The translations under genes and the position numbers were made by a program. DNA of 64,000 nt from Nocardia anocheti (GTDB lineage: Bacteria > Actinomycetota > Actinomycetes > Mycobacteriales > Mycobacteriaceae). Shown here in pieces: positions 9,867 to 18,753 of the stretch (within the stretch, counting starts at the first letter, position 1; the number at the start of each line of letters is the position of its first letter). Where the stretch lies: NCBI RefSeq assembly GCF_029675105.1, contig NZ_JAQQFV010000002.1, forward strand, positions 496,001 through 560,000, given 5' to 3'. The notes beneath the pieces were generated by a model. The model was not told the DNA's origin. It saw nothing but the letters and a program-made list of their open reading frames with translations, and did no database searches.

Positions 9867-10007
9867 GTTCCACCTCGCTTACCTCACCGGCCAGGCTAGG
9901 GGCGGGGAGTTGCCACGACGTTGCGCGACGACCGCGCCGTGGTTAACCCGATGACCTCCAGTGTGCTCCGAATTCGCCGAAACGACAGTTCAGCGCGCCA
10001 GAGAAGA

Positions 10008-11369
10008 TCAACTTCCCAGCCGCAGCGCCGCCTGCGCCGCGGCCACCTCCAGACCCACGCCCGCCTCGTCCACCGTGGTGACCACCCCGTCGCGCACCAC
10101 CTCGCGCCCGTTCACCAGCGTCAGTGCCAGCGGCGGCGCCGCGCCGAGCACCAGCGCGACCACCGGGTCCTCGATCCCGGCGTGCGCGGGCGTGTCGAGC
10201 CGCCACAGCGCCAGGTCGGCGAGTTTGCCCGGCTCGATCGAGCCGATCTCGGCCGCCCGTCCCAGCACCCGCGCCCCGCCGAGGGTGGCCAGTTCCAGCG
10301 CGGTCCGCACCGTCATGGCGCGCGGCCCGCCGACCGCGCGGGCGTAGAGCAGCGCGTTGCGCGGTTCCTCGATCATCGAACTGGACTCGTTGCTGGCCGC
10401 CCCGTCGACGCCGAGCCCCACCGGCACTCCGGCCGCCACCAGCGCCGCGGTGGGCGCGATGCCAGCGCCGAGCCTGCCGTTGGAGGTCGGGCAGTGGGCC
10501 ACGCCGGTGCCGGTGCGGGCCATGGCCGCGATGGCCGGATCGTCGAGGTGCACGCCGTGCGCGAACCAGACGTCCTCGCCCAGCCAGCCCAACCGCTCCA
10601 TGTACTCGGCGGGTGCGCAGCCGAAGTTCTCGCGGCAGAAGTCCAGCTCGTCGACGGTTTCGGCGAGGTGGGTGTGCAGCCGCACGCCGTGCGCCCTGGC
10701 CAGCGCCGCCGATTCGCGCAGCAGATCGGCGGTCACCGAGAACGGCGAGCAGGGCGCCAGCGCGATCCGCACCATCGCGTCGAAGGACGGATCGTGCCAC
10801 TGCTCGACGGCGGCCACCGAGGCGGCGAGGATGTCGTCGATCGACTCGACCACCTCATCCGGTGGCAACCCACCCTGGCTCCGCCCCAGATCCATCGACC
10901 CGCGCGCCGGATGGAACCGCAACCCCACCGCCGCGGCCGCGCCGATCTCGGCCCCGAGCAGATCACCGCCGCCCCGAGGGAATACGTAGTGGTGATCGGA
11001 GGTGGTGGTGCAGCCGCTGCGGGCCAGCGACACCAGCGCCCCGGTCGCCGCGATCCGCACCGACTTCTCGTCGATACGCGCCCACACCGGATACAGCGTG
11101 GTCAGCCATTCGAACAGGGTGTTGTCGGCGGCCACCCCGCGAGTGATCCACTGGTACAGGTGGTGATGGGTGTTGACCAGTCCCGGCGTGAGCAGGCATC
11201 CGCGCCCGTCGATCCGGCGGGTCTCCGGTCCGAAAGCGGGCGCTCGGCCCGACCCGACCGCCTCGATGACGTTGCCGCGCACCGAAACCCAACCGTCGCG
11301 GTACTCGGTGCCCGCCGCGTCGACGGTCACCACCGCGCACCCCTCGATCACAAGATCCGGCCCGCTCAC
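10008..11369 (-). CDS. 8-oxoguanine / guanine deaminase (amidohydrolase)
   Basis: A 453-residue metal-dependent amidohydrolase. The metal site appears as NTHHHLYQW (His68 and His70), with further ligands in LHTHLAET, WFAHGVHLDD and LGVDGAASNESSSM. These segments resemble 8-oxoguanine deaminases more than classical guanine deaminases; the product would be xanthine or urate respectively. GTG at 11369 forms a GTGA overlap with the uricase stop, which decides the start. The position next to uricase supports a purine substrate. Confidence 0.85.
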   Translation of the reverse strand: MSGPDLVIEGCAVVTVDAAGTEYRDGWVSVRGNVIEAVGSGRAPAFGPETRRIDGRGCLLTPGLVNTHHHLYQWITRGVAADNTLFEWLTTLYPVWARIDEKSVRIAATGALVSLARSGCTTTSDHHYVFPRGGGDLLGAEIGAAAAVGLRFHPARGSMDLGRSQGGLPPDEVVESIDDILAASVAAVEQWHDPSFDAMVRIALAPCSPFSVTADLLRESAALARAHGVRLHTHLAETVDELDFCRENFGCAPAEYMERLGWLGEDVWFAHGVHLDDPAIAAMARTGTGVAHCPTSNGRLGAGIAPTAALVAAGVPVGLGVDGAASNESSSMIEEPRNALLYARAVGGPRAMTVRTALELATLGGARVLGRAAEIGSIEPGKLADLALWRLDTPAHAGIEDPVVALVLGAAPPLALTLVNGREVVRDGVVTTVDEAGVGLEVAAAQAALRLGS

Positions 11370-12259
11370 GGCTGCCACGCGATTCCCGCGTCCGGCGCGT
11401 CCGCGCGTGCCAGGGTGGCGTGGATGGACCCGTAGGGCCGGTCGGCGGCCCAGAACACCTCGTCGGCGTTCAGGATGCCGAACCGGGCCAGGTCGTAGCC
11501 GAAATGGTGATTGTTCGGCGCGGACAGCCGGATCTCGGCCAGCACCGGAAAGCGTTCCAGCACCGCGTGTCCCATGGCGTAGAGCGTCTGCTGCACGGCC
11601 TTGGAGTAGGTGGTGGCGAACAGTTCCAGCAGGGTCGCGCGGATACCGTCGTAGGTCTGGTCCCAGTCGACCCCGCCGCTCTCGGCGAAGCGCCACCACA
11701 CCGTCAGCGAGGTGGCGAGCACGCGATCACGGGTCGGCGCGAGGGTCGTGTACTCGTCCTCCAGGAAGTCGGCGAACTCCGAGCCGGTCGACTTGAGCAG
11801 CACCAGATCCCGCACCCCACCGAGCACCCACGCGCCCTCCCCGCTGACGGTCACCGCCGCCGTGCGCACCTCCGGCCCCCGCCGGACCCAGGTGTGGTCG
11901 TGCTCGGTGCCGTCTACCGAGACCCGTTGCCAGCCGAAGGAATCCACATCGATCCGCGCGCTCGTCACCGGCCCGACGGTCTCGACGAAATGCCGTCCCA
12001 ACGCGAGCGCGTAATCCTCGATGGTGTCGAGACCCGGCTTCTTGGCGAAGACGAACGCGGCGTTCTTCTGCGAATCGGTGGGCAGCACCTGCCGCTGATC
12101 ACCGTCGGTATAGGCCGCCGCGAAATCCCCCCGCAGCGTGGTGGAGACGTTCACATCGCGGATCTCGTGGCGCGCGTTCTCCTTGTGGAAACGCACGATC
12201 CGGTTCTCGGATTTGCCGTATCTGTTGTCGGTCAACACGATCGGACCGCTCAATGCCAT
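11366..12259 (-). CDS. Urate oxidase (uricase)
   Basis: A 297-residue cofactor-free oxidase of the tunnelling fold that converts urate to 5-hydroxyisourate. Landmarks: NRYGKSENRIVRFHK near residue 11, AYTDGDQRQVLPTDSQKN (about residues 49-66) containing the active-site Thr and urate-binding region, and the C-terminal PNNHHFGYDL. Length is normal. It lies three bases after the 5-hydroxyisourate hydrolase gene and overlaps the deaminase by four bases, so the operon encodes consecutive steps. Confidence 0.96.
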   Translation of the reverse strand: MALSGPIVLTDNRYGKSENRIVRFHKENARHEIRDVNVSTTLRGDFAAAYTDGDQRQVLPTDSQKNAAFVFAKKPGLDTIEDYALALGRHFVETVGPVTSARIDVDSFGWQRVSVDGTEHDHTWVRRGPEVRTAAVTVSGEGAWVLGGVRDLVLLKSTGSEFADFLEDEYTTLAPTRDRVLATSLTVWWRFAESGGVDWDQTYDGIRATLLELFATTYSKAVQQTLYAMGHAVLERFPVLAEIRLSAPNNHHFGYDLARFGILNADEVFWAADRPYGSIHATLARADAPDAGIAWQP

Positions 12260-12262
12260 CGC

Positions 12263-12580
12263 TCAACTCCCTCGATAGGTGGAATAGGCGTACGGCGACA
12301 ACAGCAGTGGCACATGCAGATGCGATTGCCCATCCACCGTGAACGCGATACACACCTCCGGATAGAAGGTTTCGGTGCCCTGCGCCGCGAAATAGGCGCC
12401 GGTGTCGAAGAAGAGGCGATAGTCGCCCGGATTCAGTCCGGCCGCGAGTTCGCGCACGCGTCCGTCGTCGTCGGTGAGCGCCTCGGTGATCCGCTGGTCC
12501 CCGCGCAGCAACCACACCGCCACGCCCGCCGCCGGAATTCCGCGTACGGCATCGAGGACATGCGTACTCAGCCCGGTCAT
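12263..12580 (-). CDS. uraH: 5-hydroxyisourate hydrolase (transthyretin-like)
   Basis: A 105-residue transthyretin-related enzyme that hydrolyses 5-hydroxyisourate to OHCU. The N-terminal LSTHVLDAVRGIPA and the diagnostic C-terminal Tyr-Arg-Gly-Ser are both intact. No signal peptide is present, so it acts in the cytoplasm. The ATG at 12580 overlaps the OHCU decarboxylase stop (ATGA), fixing the start. Confidence 0.95.
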   Translation of the reverse strand: MTGLSTHVLDAVRGIPAAGVAVWLLRGDQRITEALTDDDGRVRELAAGLNPGDYRLFFDTGAYFAAQGTETFYPEVCIAFTVDGQSHLHVPLLLSPYAYSTYRGS

Positions 12581-13068
12581 GAACGGCCCACCCATCGCGC
12601 CAGGCGCAGCCGGTTGATCTTCGCCAATTCGGTTCGCATGACCTGCCTTTCGGTCGTGGGATCGTTGTCCAGGCGCGCGGTGAGGATCGCCAGCAGTTCG
12701 GTGCCGGTGCGGCCCGCCGCGCAGACCAGATAGCGGTGGCCGAATTTCGCCTCGTAGGCGCTGTTGCCCGCCGCCAGCGCGGTGCGCAGTTCGTCCTCGA
12801 CGCCCGCCTGCTCGCGGGCCGAGGCGGGCGAATCGGTCCGGTCGCCGATGCGCGGGTGCGCGGCCAGCGCCGCGTCGACGGCGGCCTCGTCGAGCCCGGC
12901 CAGCGCGGCGTCGGCGGTGGCCAGCAGCGCGGCCACGGTGGGATAGGGGCGGGTCTCGCTCAGCACCCGCGCCCAGGTAGGCGCGGCGCAACAGGCAAGC
13001 AATGCCCGCTCGGCGGCCGCCGCCGACAGGTCGTTGAAACCGGCGAGGCCGATCGCTTCGCTGTCCAT
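12577..13068 (-). CDS. uraD: OHCU decarboxylase
   Basis: A 163-residue helical enzyme that decarboxylates OHCU to (S)-allantoin. HPRIG at about residues 71-75 carries the catalytic His, and NSAYEAKFGHRYLVCAAGR and EIN/KIN-type LAKINRLRLARWV follow as in the family. ATG 13068 is chosen because the homologous region begins here. First gene of the leftward uraD-uraH-uricase-deaminase operon, divergent from the MocA-like gene. Confidence 0.93.
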   Translation of the reverse strand: MDSEAIGLAGFNDLSAAAAERALLACCAAPTWARVLSETRPYPTVAALLATADAALAGLDEAAVDAALAAHPRIGDRTDSPASAREQAGVEDELRTALAAGNSAYEAKFGHRYLVCAAGRTGTELLAILTARLDNDPTTERQVMRTELAKINRLRLARWVGRS

Positions 13069-13194
13069 CGGTCCAGCATCACCCCATCGCGCTCGGCCCG
13101 CCACCGCTGCGGGAGTCCGCCTGTCGGCGTGTCGTCGTCCCGGCGCCGCGCGTCCGTAATCACCGGGCAACATTGCGCCGCTACCTTGGCCGCC

Positions 13195-13782
13195 ATGCCC
13201 CCGATCGCGCCGCTGACCTGCACGGGCATCGTCCTCGCGGCCGGTGCCGGGCGCCGCTACGGCGCACCCAAGGTGCTCGCCCACGACGGCGCCTGGTTGC
13301 GCAACGCGGTGACCGCGCTGCGCGAGGGCGGCTGCGACCCGGTGGTCGTCCTGCTCGGTGCGACGGGCCCCGATCCGGCGGCGGTCGACCTGCCTCCCGG
13401 CGTCGCGTGGCGGTGGGTCGAGGACTGGGCGAGCGGGCTCGGGGCGACGGTGCGCGCGGGCCTGCGCGCGGCCGCCGAGGCGGGCACGGAGTACGTGGCG
13501 TTCCTGCCCGTCGACATCCCCGATATCGACGCCCGGGTCGTCGACCGAGTCCTCACGGCGGCCCGCGCGAGCGAGAGCGGACTGGCACGTGCTGTGTTCC
13601 ACAACACACCCGGCCATCCCGCTGTGATAAAGAACAAGCACTGGGAAGCGATTTCCGCTGTGGCCGTAGGCGATCGCGGGGGCGGTTCCTATTTGGGCGC
13701 CCGACAGGATATGGTGTGCGTCACGTGCGACGACTTGGCGACAGGGACCGATCGCGATTTCCCGGAAGTCGGCGCACAGTGA
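13195..13782 (+). CDS. MocA/MobA-like molybdenum cofactor nucleotidyltransferase
   Basis: A 195-residue NTP-transferase with the signature GIVLAAGAGRRYGAPKVL at residues 11-28 and FLPVDIPDI near residue 103. Such proteins attach CMP or GMP to molybdopterin; next to xanthine dehydrogenase and XdhC, making the cytosine dinucleotide form (MocA) is the likely role. A TACCTT hexamer at 13182-13187 ends seven bases before the ATG and there is no clear ribosome site, which suggests a leaderless message. XdhC follows after 14 bases. Confidence 0.82.
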   Translation: MPPIAPLTCTGIVLAAGAGRRYGAPKVLAHDGAWLRNAVTALREGGCDPVVVLLGATGPDPAAVDLPPGVAWRWVEDWASGLGATVRAGLRAAAEAGTEYVAFLPVDIPDIDARVVDRVLTAARASESGLARAVFHNTPGHPAVIKNKHWEAISAVAVGDRGGGSYLGARQDMVCVTCDDLATGTDRDFPEVGAQ

Positions 13783-13796
13783 TCGGAGTTTGAGAT

Positions 13797-14813
13797 ATGC
13801 GCGATATCGTCGATGACCTTCTGCGAGTGTGGCATTCGGGCCGTACCGGTGGCATGGCCACGGTGGTCCGCACCATCGGCACCAGCGCGCTGCCGATCGG
13901 TTCGGCGATGCTCGTCACTCCCAATGGCGGCGTCTTCGGATCCATCGCGTCCGGGCGGCTGGAAGAGACCGTGTACGAGGCGGCACTGGAGGCCGCGCGC
14001 ACCGGCATCCGGCAACTACGCCGCTACAGCATGATCACCGGGATGGAATCGACCTCCGACGACGGCACCCTGGTCGACATTTTCATCGAGCCGTTCTCCT
14101 GCCGCGATTTCCCGGAGTTCCCGACCATCGCCGCCGACATCCAGGCCCATCGCCGGGTCACCGTGTTCACCGTGGTGTGGAATCAGGACCCCGATGTCAT
14201 CGGTCAGCATCTGGTCACCGATCGCAAGCACGCCACCGAACTGGTCGCGCTGCCCGAGTCGGATCTGTTCGTCGCCTCCTACTGCCCGCCGCCGCGGCTG
14301 CTGATCTTCGGCGCCAACGCCTACGCCGCCACCCTGGCCGCCCAGGCGCGGATGATCGGCTACCGGGTCAGCATCTGCGATTCGCGGCCCGAGTTCGCCG
14401 ACCCGGCCTCCTTCCCCGGTGCCGAGGTGGTCGTGGACTGGCCGCACCGCTACCTCAACACCCTCGCCGCCGCCGGGGAGATCGACGCGACCACCGGCAT
14501 CGTGGTGCTGGCCAACGAGCCGCGCTTCGAGATCCCGCTGCTCACGGTGGCCCTGCGGCTGCCCGAACTGGGCTATCTGGCCGCGCTGGGCTCCCCTGCC
14601 GACCAGGCCCGCCGCCTCGACGACCTGCGCGCCGGTGGCTTCGACGAGTCGACCCTGGCCCGGCTGCACGTGCCCGCCGGACTGGAATCCGGCGCCCGCA
14701 CGCCCGCCGAGACGGCCGTGTTCGTCACCGCCGACTTCCTGGCCTCGCGTGCCGGGCTGCGCCTGGCCGCCCAGCGCGACTACGGCTCCTCCGCCGTCGG
14801 CCTCGCGATCTGA
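13797..14813 (+). CDS. XdhC/CoxI-family molybdoenzyme maturation protein
   Basis: A 338-residue protein with the XdhC N-terminal domain (GTSALPIGSAMLV) and a C-terminal Rossmann domain (PPPRLLIFGANAYAATLAAQARMIGYRVSI begins near residue 163). XdhC binds molybdenum cofactor, aids its sulfuration and inserts it into xanthine dehydrogenase. The usual Gly-Gly-Cys-Val-Glu motif reads Ser-Gly-Arg-Leu-Glu here, so the Cys is missing. It is co-directional with, and 14 bases after, the MocA-like gene. Confidence 0.87.
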   Translation: MRDIVDDLLRVWHSGRTGGMATVVRTIGTSALPIGSAMLVTPNGGVFGSIASGRLEETVYEAALEAARTGIRQLRRYSMITGMESTSDDGTLVDIFIEPFSCRDFPEFPTIAADIQAHRRVTVFTVVWNQDPDVIGQHLVTDRKHATELVALPESDLFVASYCPPPRLLIFGANAYAATLAAQARMIGYRVSICDSRPEFADPASFPGAEVVVDWPHRYLNTLAAAGEIDATTGIVVLANEPRFEIPLLTVALRLPELGYLAALGSPADQARRLDDLRAGGFDESTLARLHVPAGLESGARTPAETAVFVTADFLASRAGLRLAAQRDYGSSAVGLAI

Positions 14814-14814
14814 G

Positions 14815-14834
14815 CCGTCGACCAGCGTCGACGG
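14815..14834 (+). terminator. Hairpin after xdhC
   Basis: A perfect eight-base stem CCGTCGAC/GTCGACGG with a four-base loop starts two bases after the xdhC stop. It lacks a T run, so termination is likely but not assured; it separates xdhC from the mycolyltransferase gene. Confidence 0.5.
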
Positions 14835-15004
14835 TGCTCGAGATCACCGTCGAATGTGAACCGGTAACGATTCGGTCCTGCCATAGGACATAGAGTGTCG
14901 AGAAGGACTGACAGCCCCGTGGCGGCGAGCGCATCGCCGTGCCCAGGGGGGAACCACTGCGACGACGGCGCCGCTACGGCCCGTGGACTGGAACCGACTG
15001 TTCG

Positions 15005-16030
15005 ATGAAGCTCTCCGCACTACGAAACGTGGCCGCCCTGCGCACCACCGCCGTGGCCCTGACCGCCGCTCTGTCGGCGGCCTTGATCGTCGGTGGTGGC
15101 GCCGCCTCCGCCGCGCCCGAGAAGCCCTCCGCCGTGACCTCGGTGGTCAAGGACGGGCGCACCTGGCACCTGAAGGTGTACTCGGCGGCGATGAAGAAGG
15201 ACATCACGGTCGACGTGCAGCGTCCGGCCGACGAGTCGACCCCGGCGCCGAACTTCTACATGTTCAGCGGCTTGGACGCCGGTGAGGGCTCGGCGAGCTG
15301 GCAGGCCCAGACCGACGCGCTCGGCTTCCTGGCCGACAAGCACGTCAACGTGGTGCTGCCGATCGGTGGCCGTGGCAGCTACTACACCGACTGGAAGCAG
15401 GAAGACCCGCGCCTGGGTCTGAACAAGTGGAAGACCTTCTTCACCGAGGAGCTTCCCCCGCTGCTGGACTCCACCCTGAACTCGACCGGCCTCAACGCGC
15501 TGGCCGGTCTGTCCACCTCCGGCACCTCGGTGCTGCAGCTGGCCGAGGCCAAGCCCGGCCTGTTCAAGTCGGTGGCCGCCTACTCCGGCTGCGCGCAGAT
15601 CGCCGACCCGATGGGCAAGCAGGCCGTGAAGTTCTCGGTCGAGACCTGGGCGGGCGGCAAGGTCGCCAACATGTACGGCGCCGACGACGACCCGGCCTGG
15701 GTGGAGAACGACCCGGTCATCAACGCCGAGAAGCTGCGCGGCACCCTGCTCTACGTCTCCAGCGGTAGCGGTATGCCCACCAACGCCGACGTGGAGTACT
15801 ACCTCCAGGGCGCGCCCGGCCCGATGGGCGTGATCAACCTGGGTCTCGGTGTGGGTATCGAGGCCGCGACCAATGCCTGCACCCACAACCTGAAGAACAA
15901 GCTGGATTCGCTGAACATCCCGGCGACCTACCAGTTCACTCCGATGGGCACCCACTACTGGCCCTACTGGGAGCAGGCGCTGCACGACTCGTGGCCGCTG
16001 CTCGCCGAAGGCATGGCAACCCCGGCCTGA
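15005..16030 (+). CDS. Antigen 85-type mycolyltransferase / esterase
   Basis: A 341-residue secreted alpha/beta hydrolase. A basic N-terminus and hydrophobic stretch end in ASAA near residue 37 (signal peptide). The nucleophile elbow is GLSTSG with Ser170; the family usually has GxSMxG. GTHYWPYWEQ near the C-terminus carries the catalytic His, and NFYMFSGLDAG near residue 83 is the oxyanion/carboxyester region. These enzymes move mycolic acids onto trehalose and arabinogalactan in the cell envelope, so the gene marks the host as mycolate-bearing. A strong terminator follows. Start ATG 15005 gives the complete signal peptide. Confidence 0.92.
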   Translation: MKLSALRNVAALRTTAVALTAALSAALIVGGGAASAAPEKPSAVTSVVKDGRTWHLKVYSAAMKKDITVDVQRPADESTPAPNFYMFSGLDAGEGSASWQAQTDALGFLADKHVNVVLPIGGRGSYYTDWKQEDPRLGLNKWKTFFTEELPPLLDSTLNSTGLNALAGLSTSGTSVLQLAEAKPGLFKSVAAYSGCAQIADPMGKQAVKFSVETWAGGKVANMYGADDDPAWVENDPVINAEKLRGTLLYVSSGSGMPTNADVEYYLQGAPGPMGVINLGLGVGIEAATNACTHNLKNKLDSLNIPATYQFTPMGTHYWPYWEQALHDSWPLLAEGMATPA

Positions 16031-16045
16031 TCACAGCCGGTGAAA

Positions 16046-16077
16046 GGGAGGCATCCGATTCGGATGCCTCCCTTTTT
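16046..16077 (+). terminator. Intrinsic terminator after mycolyltransferase gene
   Basis: A perfect 12-base stem (GGGAGGCATCCG with its complement), three-base loop, then five Ts. It lies 16 bases after the stop codon and 12 bases before the convergent TetR gene's end. This is the clearest intrinsic terminator in the window. Confidence 0.92.
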
Positions 16078-16088
16078 CGTCGGACGGT

Positions 16089-16763
16089 TCAGCTCGCGGG
16101 CAGCACCGCCGGGCGGACGGTCAGTCCGGAGCGGATGAAGTAGGCGATCTCGTCGCAGATCTCGTCGACGGAAATGGCGTCGCCGGGGACGCTGGCGTGC
16201 ACCATCTCCTGGGCCAGGGAATTCACCGCGCCGATCACCGCCAGACCGAACAGGTGCAGGCTGCGCGATTCCGCTTCGCCGCGCTCCGCGGCGCGTTCGG
16301 CCTCGCGGGTGAGCAGGCCGGAAATGGCGCGACGCTGACCGCGCCGCCATTCCTCCACCGCCGGGCTCACCCCGACCACCTCGACATAGAACACCCGGGC
16401 GGCGCGACGATCACGGCAGGTCACGGCCAGGAAGGCCCGGAAACTCTCCACCACGCGTACCACCAGCGGTTCCTCGCTGGTGCGCTCGAGCGCCTCGTCG
16501 AGGCGGCGCAGCGCGGTGGTGTTGAGCCGGTCGACCAGGGCGATCAGCAGCGCTTCGCGGCTGCCGATGTCTTCGTAGAAACTGCGCGTCGACACATTCG
16601 CGGTCGCGCACAAGCGCTCGATCGAGGTCGCCGAATATCCCTGGGTGCCGAATAGTTCCAGTGCCGCGTCGGTCAATCGGCTGCGGCGCAACGCGACTCG
16701 TTGCTGGCGCGACAATCCACCGTAACTGCGACCACTCTCGGTTTCATTCACACGCCGAACCAC
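16089..16763 (-). CDS. TetR/AcrR-family regulator
   Basis: A 224-residue repressor. The N-terminal helix-turn-helix covers about residues 25-70 (AALELFGTQGYSATSIERLCATANVSTRSFYEDIGSRE in two pieces around residue 45). The ligand domain is not assignable. GTG 16763 has a TAGCAT -10-like hexamer (16770-16775, minus strand) six bases upstream and no ribosome site, so the message may be leaderless. It follows the DUF3349 gene on the same strand by 86 bases; its target is unknown. Confidence 0.88.
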   Translation of the reverse strand: MVRRVNETESGRSYGGLSRQQRVALRRSRLTDAALELFGTQGYSATSIERLCATANVSTRSFYEDIGSREALLIALVDRLNTTALRRLDEALERTSEEPLVVRVVESFRAFLAVTCRDRRAARVFYVEVVGVSPAVEEWRRGQRRAISGLLTREAERAAERGEAESRSLHLFGLAVIGAVNSLAQEMVHASVPGDAISVDEICDEIAYFIRSGLTVRPAVLPAS

Positions 16764-16849
16764 GCATGAATGCTAGCGTGCGCCCGTCGTGCTGCCAGTC
16801 GATTCGCCAACAGCGGTATACCGTGAATTCCCCTGGCCGCGTGGAATTG

Positions 16850-17206
16850 TCACTCCGGCTCGGTGGCGGGTTCGCTGTCGTCGAGCGGTTCGGCCAGTGG
16901 CCAGCCACCGGCGGCCAGGTGCGAGGCCACGCGCGAGACGTCGTCGGGCGCGGGCTGCTGCTTGGCGAAATCGGTGATCGCCGCCTCGATCTCGGCCTCG
17001 CTGATCGATTCCCGATTCGGATTGGCTTCGACCAGTTTCTCGCCGATCACCACCACCTCGTAGTCGGTGAGATGACGGTGCAGCACCGCGAACAGCGCCA
17101 CATAATCGGACTGCGGAATCCCCTGCGGATATCCGGCCCGCAGCCAGCCAAGGACACGGGAGAGCAGATTTCCGCGAACCGCGGGGGTCTCTGGCGTCTC
17201 GGTCAT
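16850..17206 (-). CDS. DUF3349 family protein
   Basis: A 118-residue acidic protein with the DUF3349 core RVLGWLRAGYPQGIPQSDYV and VVVIGEKLVEAN, found in mycolate-containing actinobacteria. It corresponds in position to M. tuberculosis Rv0543c beside Rv0544c and pitA, which supports the identification. Function unknown. It starts 14 bases after the small membrane protein gene, in one operon with pitA. Confidence 0.85.
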   Translation of the reverse strand: MTETPETPAVRGNLLSRVLGWLRAGYPQGIPQSDYVALFAVLHRHLTDYEVVVIGEKLVEANPNRESISEAEIEAAITDFAKQQPAPDDVSRVASHLAAGGWPLAEPLDDSEPATEPE

Positions 17207-17220
17207 CGAATCTCCCTCAC

Positions 17221-17502
17221 TCACGCTTCGCCGAACAGGTGGATACCGAACTGGTGGGCGATGAAGGCCTTCGCCGTGAACAGGATTCCGGCGATCACCA
17301 CCACCACGATGACGACCAGGCAGGCCAGCGCCCCGGCCAGCGCGGGATAGTTGCGCCGCACCCGACCGTCGGCGTCGACGGTCTCGGCCTGGGCCCACCA
17401 CCGCACGGCGAAGGCGAACACGGTCGGTACCCCTGCCCCGAACACCACCGCGGCCAGCACCACTTCCCAGAGGGAACTCAGATTGGTGATCACAGTCTGC
17501 AC
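17221..17502 (-). CDS. Small membrane protein next to PitA
   Basis: A 93-residue protein with two predicted membrane segments, about residues 10-33 and 55-78 (LAGALACLVVIVVVVIAG). It sits between pitA and the DUF3349 gene with 12- and 14-base gaps, the same order as pitA-Rv0544c-Rv0543c in M. tuberculosis. The conserved linkage suggests a role with phosphate transport, but none is established. Confidence 0.8.
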   Translation of the reverse strand: MQTVITNLSSLWEVVLAAVVFGAGVPTVFAFAVRWWAQAETVDADGRVRRNYPALAGALACLVVIVVVVIAGILFTAKAFIAHQFGIHLFGEA

Positions 17503-17514
17503 AATCGTTTCCTT

Positions 17515-18699
17515 CTACCCGGCGTGGTTCTGTTCGATCGACGACTGCGGCGACGGAGTGGGCGTCCCTTCCGGCCACTCGTTCACATTGTGGGTGCCGA
17601 CCGGGTCGCGGCGCGACCGCAGATAGATCCCCAGCGAACCGGCGATCAGCACCCCGAACACCACCAGCACGCCCGGCAGCCCACCGATGACGGTCGCCAA
17701 TGCCCAGCAGATCGCGCCGACGATGCCCGCCATCGGCAGCGTCAGCAGCCAGGCCACCGCCATGCGGCCCATCACCCGCCAGCGCACCTCGGCGCCCTTG
17801 CCGATGCCGGTGCCCAGGATCGCGCCGGTGGCGGTCTGGGTGGTCGACAGCGGCAGACCGAAGTGCGCGGAGGTGAGGATGATCGCCGCCGAGGTCGACT
17901 CCGCGGCCAGGCCCTGCGGCGAGTCGATCTCCACCAGGCCCTTGCCCAGGGTCCGGATGATGCGCCAGCCGCCCAGGTAGGTGCCCAGCGCGATGGCGAT
18001 GGCGCAGGAGGCCATCACCCACAGCGGCAGGTGGTCGTCCTTGTCGAGCGAGCCGTAGGCGACCAGCGCCAGGAAGATGACACCCATCGTCTTCTGCGCG
18101 TCGTTGGTGCCGTGCGCCAGCGAGACCAGCGACGCCGAGCCGACCTGGCCCCAGCGGAAGCCCTCGGCCGCCTTGTCCTGATCGACCCCGCGGGTGATCC
18201 GGTAGACCAGGAAGGTGCCGATCGCGCCGACCAGCGCCGCGATCACCGGGGCGAGCACGGCGGGCAGCACGATCTTGATCAGCACGCCCTCCGAGCCAGA
18301 GGCCCAGATGACACCGTTCCAGCCGAGCGCGGCGATGGTCGAGCCGATCAGGCCGCCGAACAGCGCGTGCGAGGAACTCGACGGCAGGCCCAGCAGCCAG
18401 GTCAGCAGGTTCCACAGGATGCCGCCGACCAACCCGGCGAACACGATGACCAGCAGGTCCTGCCCGCTCACTTCGTTCAATTGGACGATGCCCTTGGCCA
18501 CAGTCGCCGCCACCGAGACCGACAGGAACGCGCCGATCAGATTCAGCAGTCCCGACAGCGCGACCGCCACGCGCGGCTTGAGCGCGCCGGTGGCGATGGA
18601 GGTCGCCATGGCGTTGGCCGTGTCATGGAATCCATTGGTGAAGTCGAATGCGAGAGCTGTGACGATGACGATCAACAGGACCAATAGTTCGGCGCTCAC
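17515..18699 (-). CDS. pitA: Low-affinity inorganic phosphate transporter PitA
   Basis: A 394-residue membrane protein of the PHO-4/Pit family. The paired signatures DFTNGFHDTANAMAT (residues 19-33) and LAHGTNDAQKTMG carry the two inverted repeats' conserved GxHDxxN/GxNDxxK motifs. About ten membrane helices are seen, with a soluble tail. It co-transports phosphate with protons or metal-phosphate complexes. First gene of the three-gene pitA operon; GTG start at 18699. Confidence 0.93.
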   Translation of the reverse strand: MSAELLVLLIVIVTALAFDFTNGFHDTANAMATSIATGALKPRVAVALSGLLNLIGAFLSVSVAATVAKGIVQLNEVSGQDLLVIVFAGLVGGILWNLLTWLLGLPSSSSHALFGGLIGSTIAALGWNGVIWASGSEGVLIKIVLPAVLAPVIAALVGAIGTFLVYRITRGVDQDKAAEGFRWGQVGSASLVSLAHGTNDAQKTMGVIFLALVAYGSLDKDDHLPLWVMASCAIAIALGTYLGGWRIIRTLGKGLVEIDSPQGLAAESTSAAIILTSAHFGLPLSTTQTATGAILGTGIGKGAEVRWRVMGRMAVAWLLTLPMAGIVGAICWALATVIGGLPGVLVVFGVLIAGSLGIYLRSRRDPVGTHNVNEWPEGTPTPSPQSSIEQNHAG

Positions 18700-18753
18700 C
18701 CGAACAGTGTGTCGTATGCTGCCGCCGGATTGCCAAACCGTTGCGGGAAAGTC

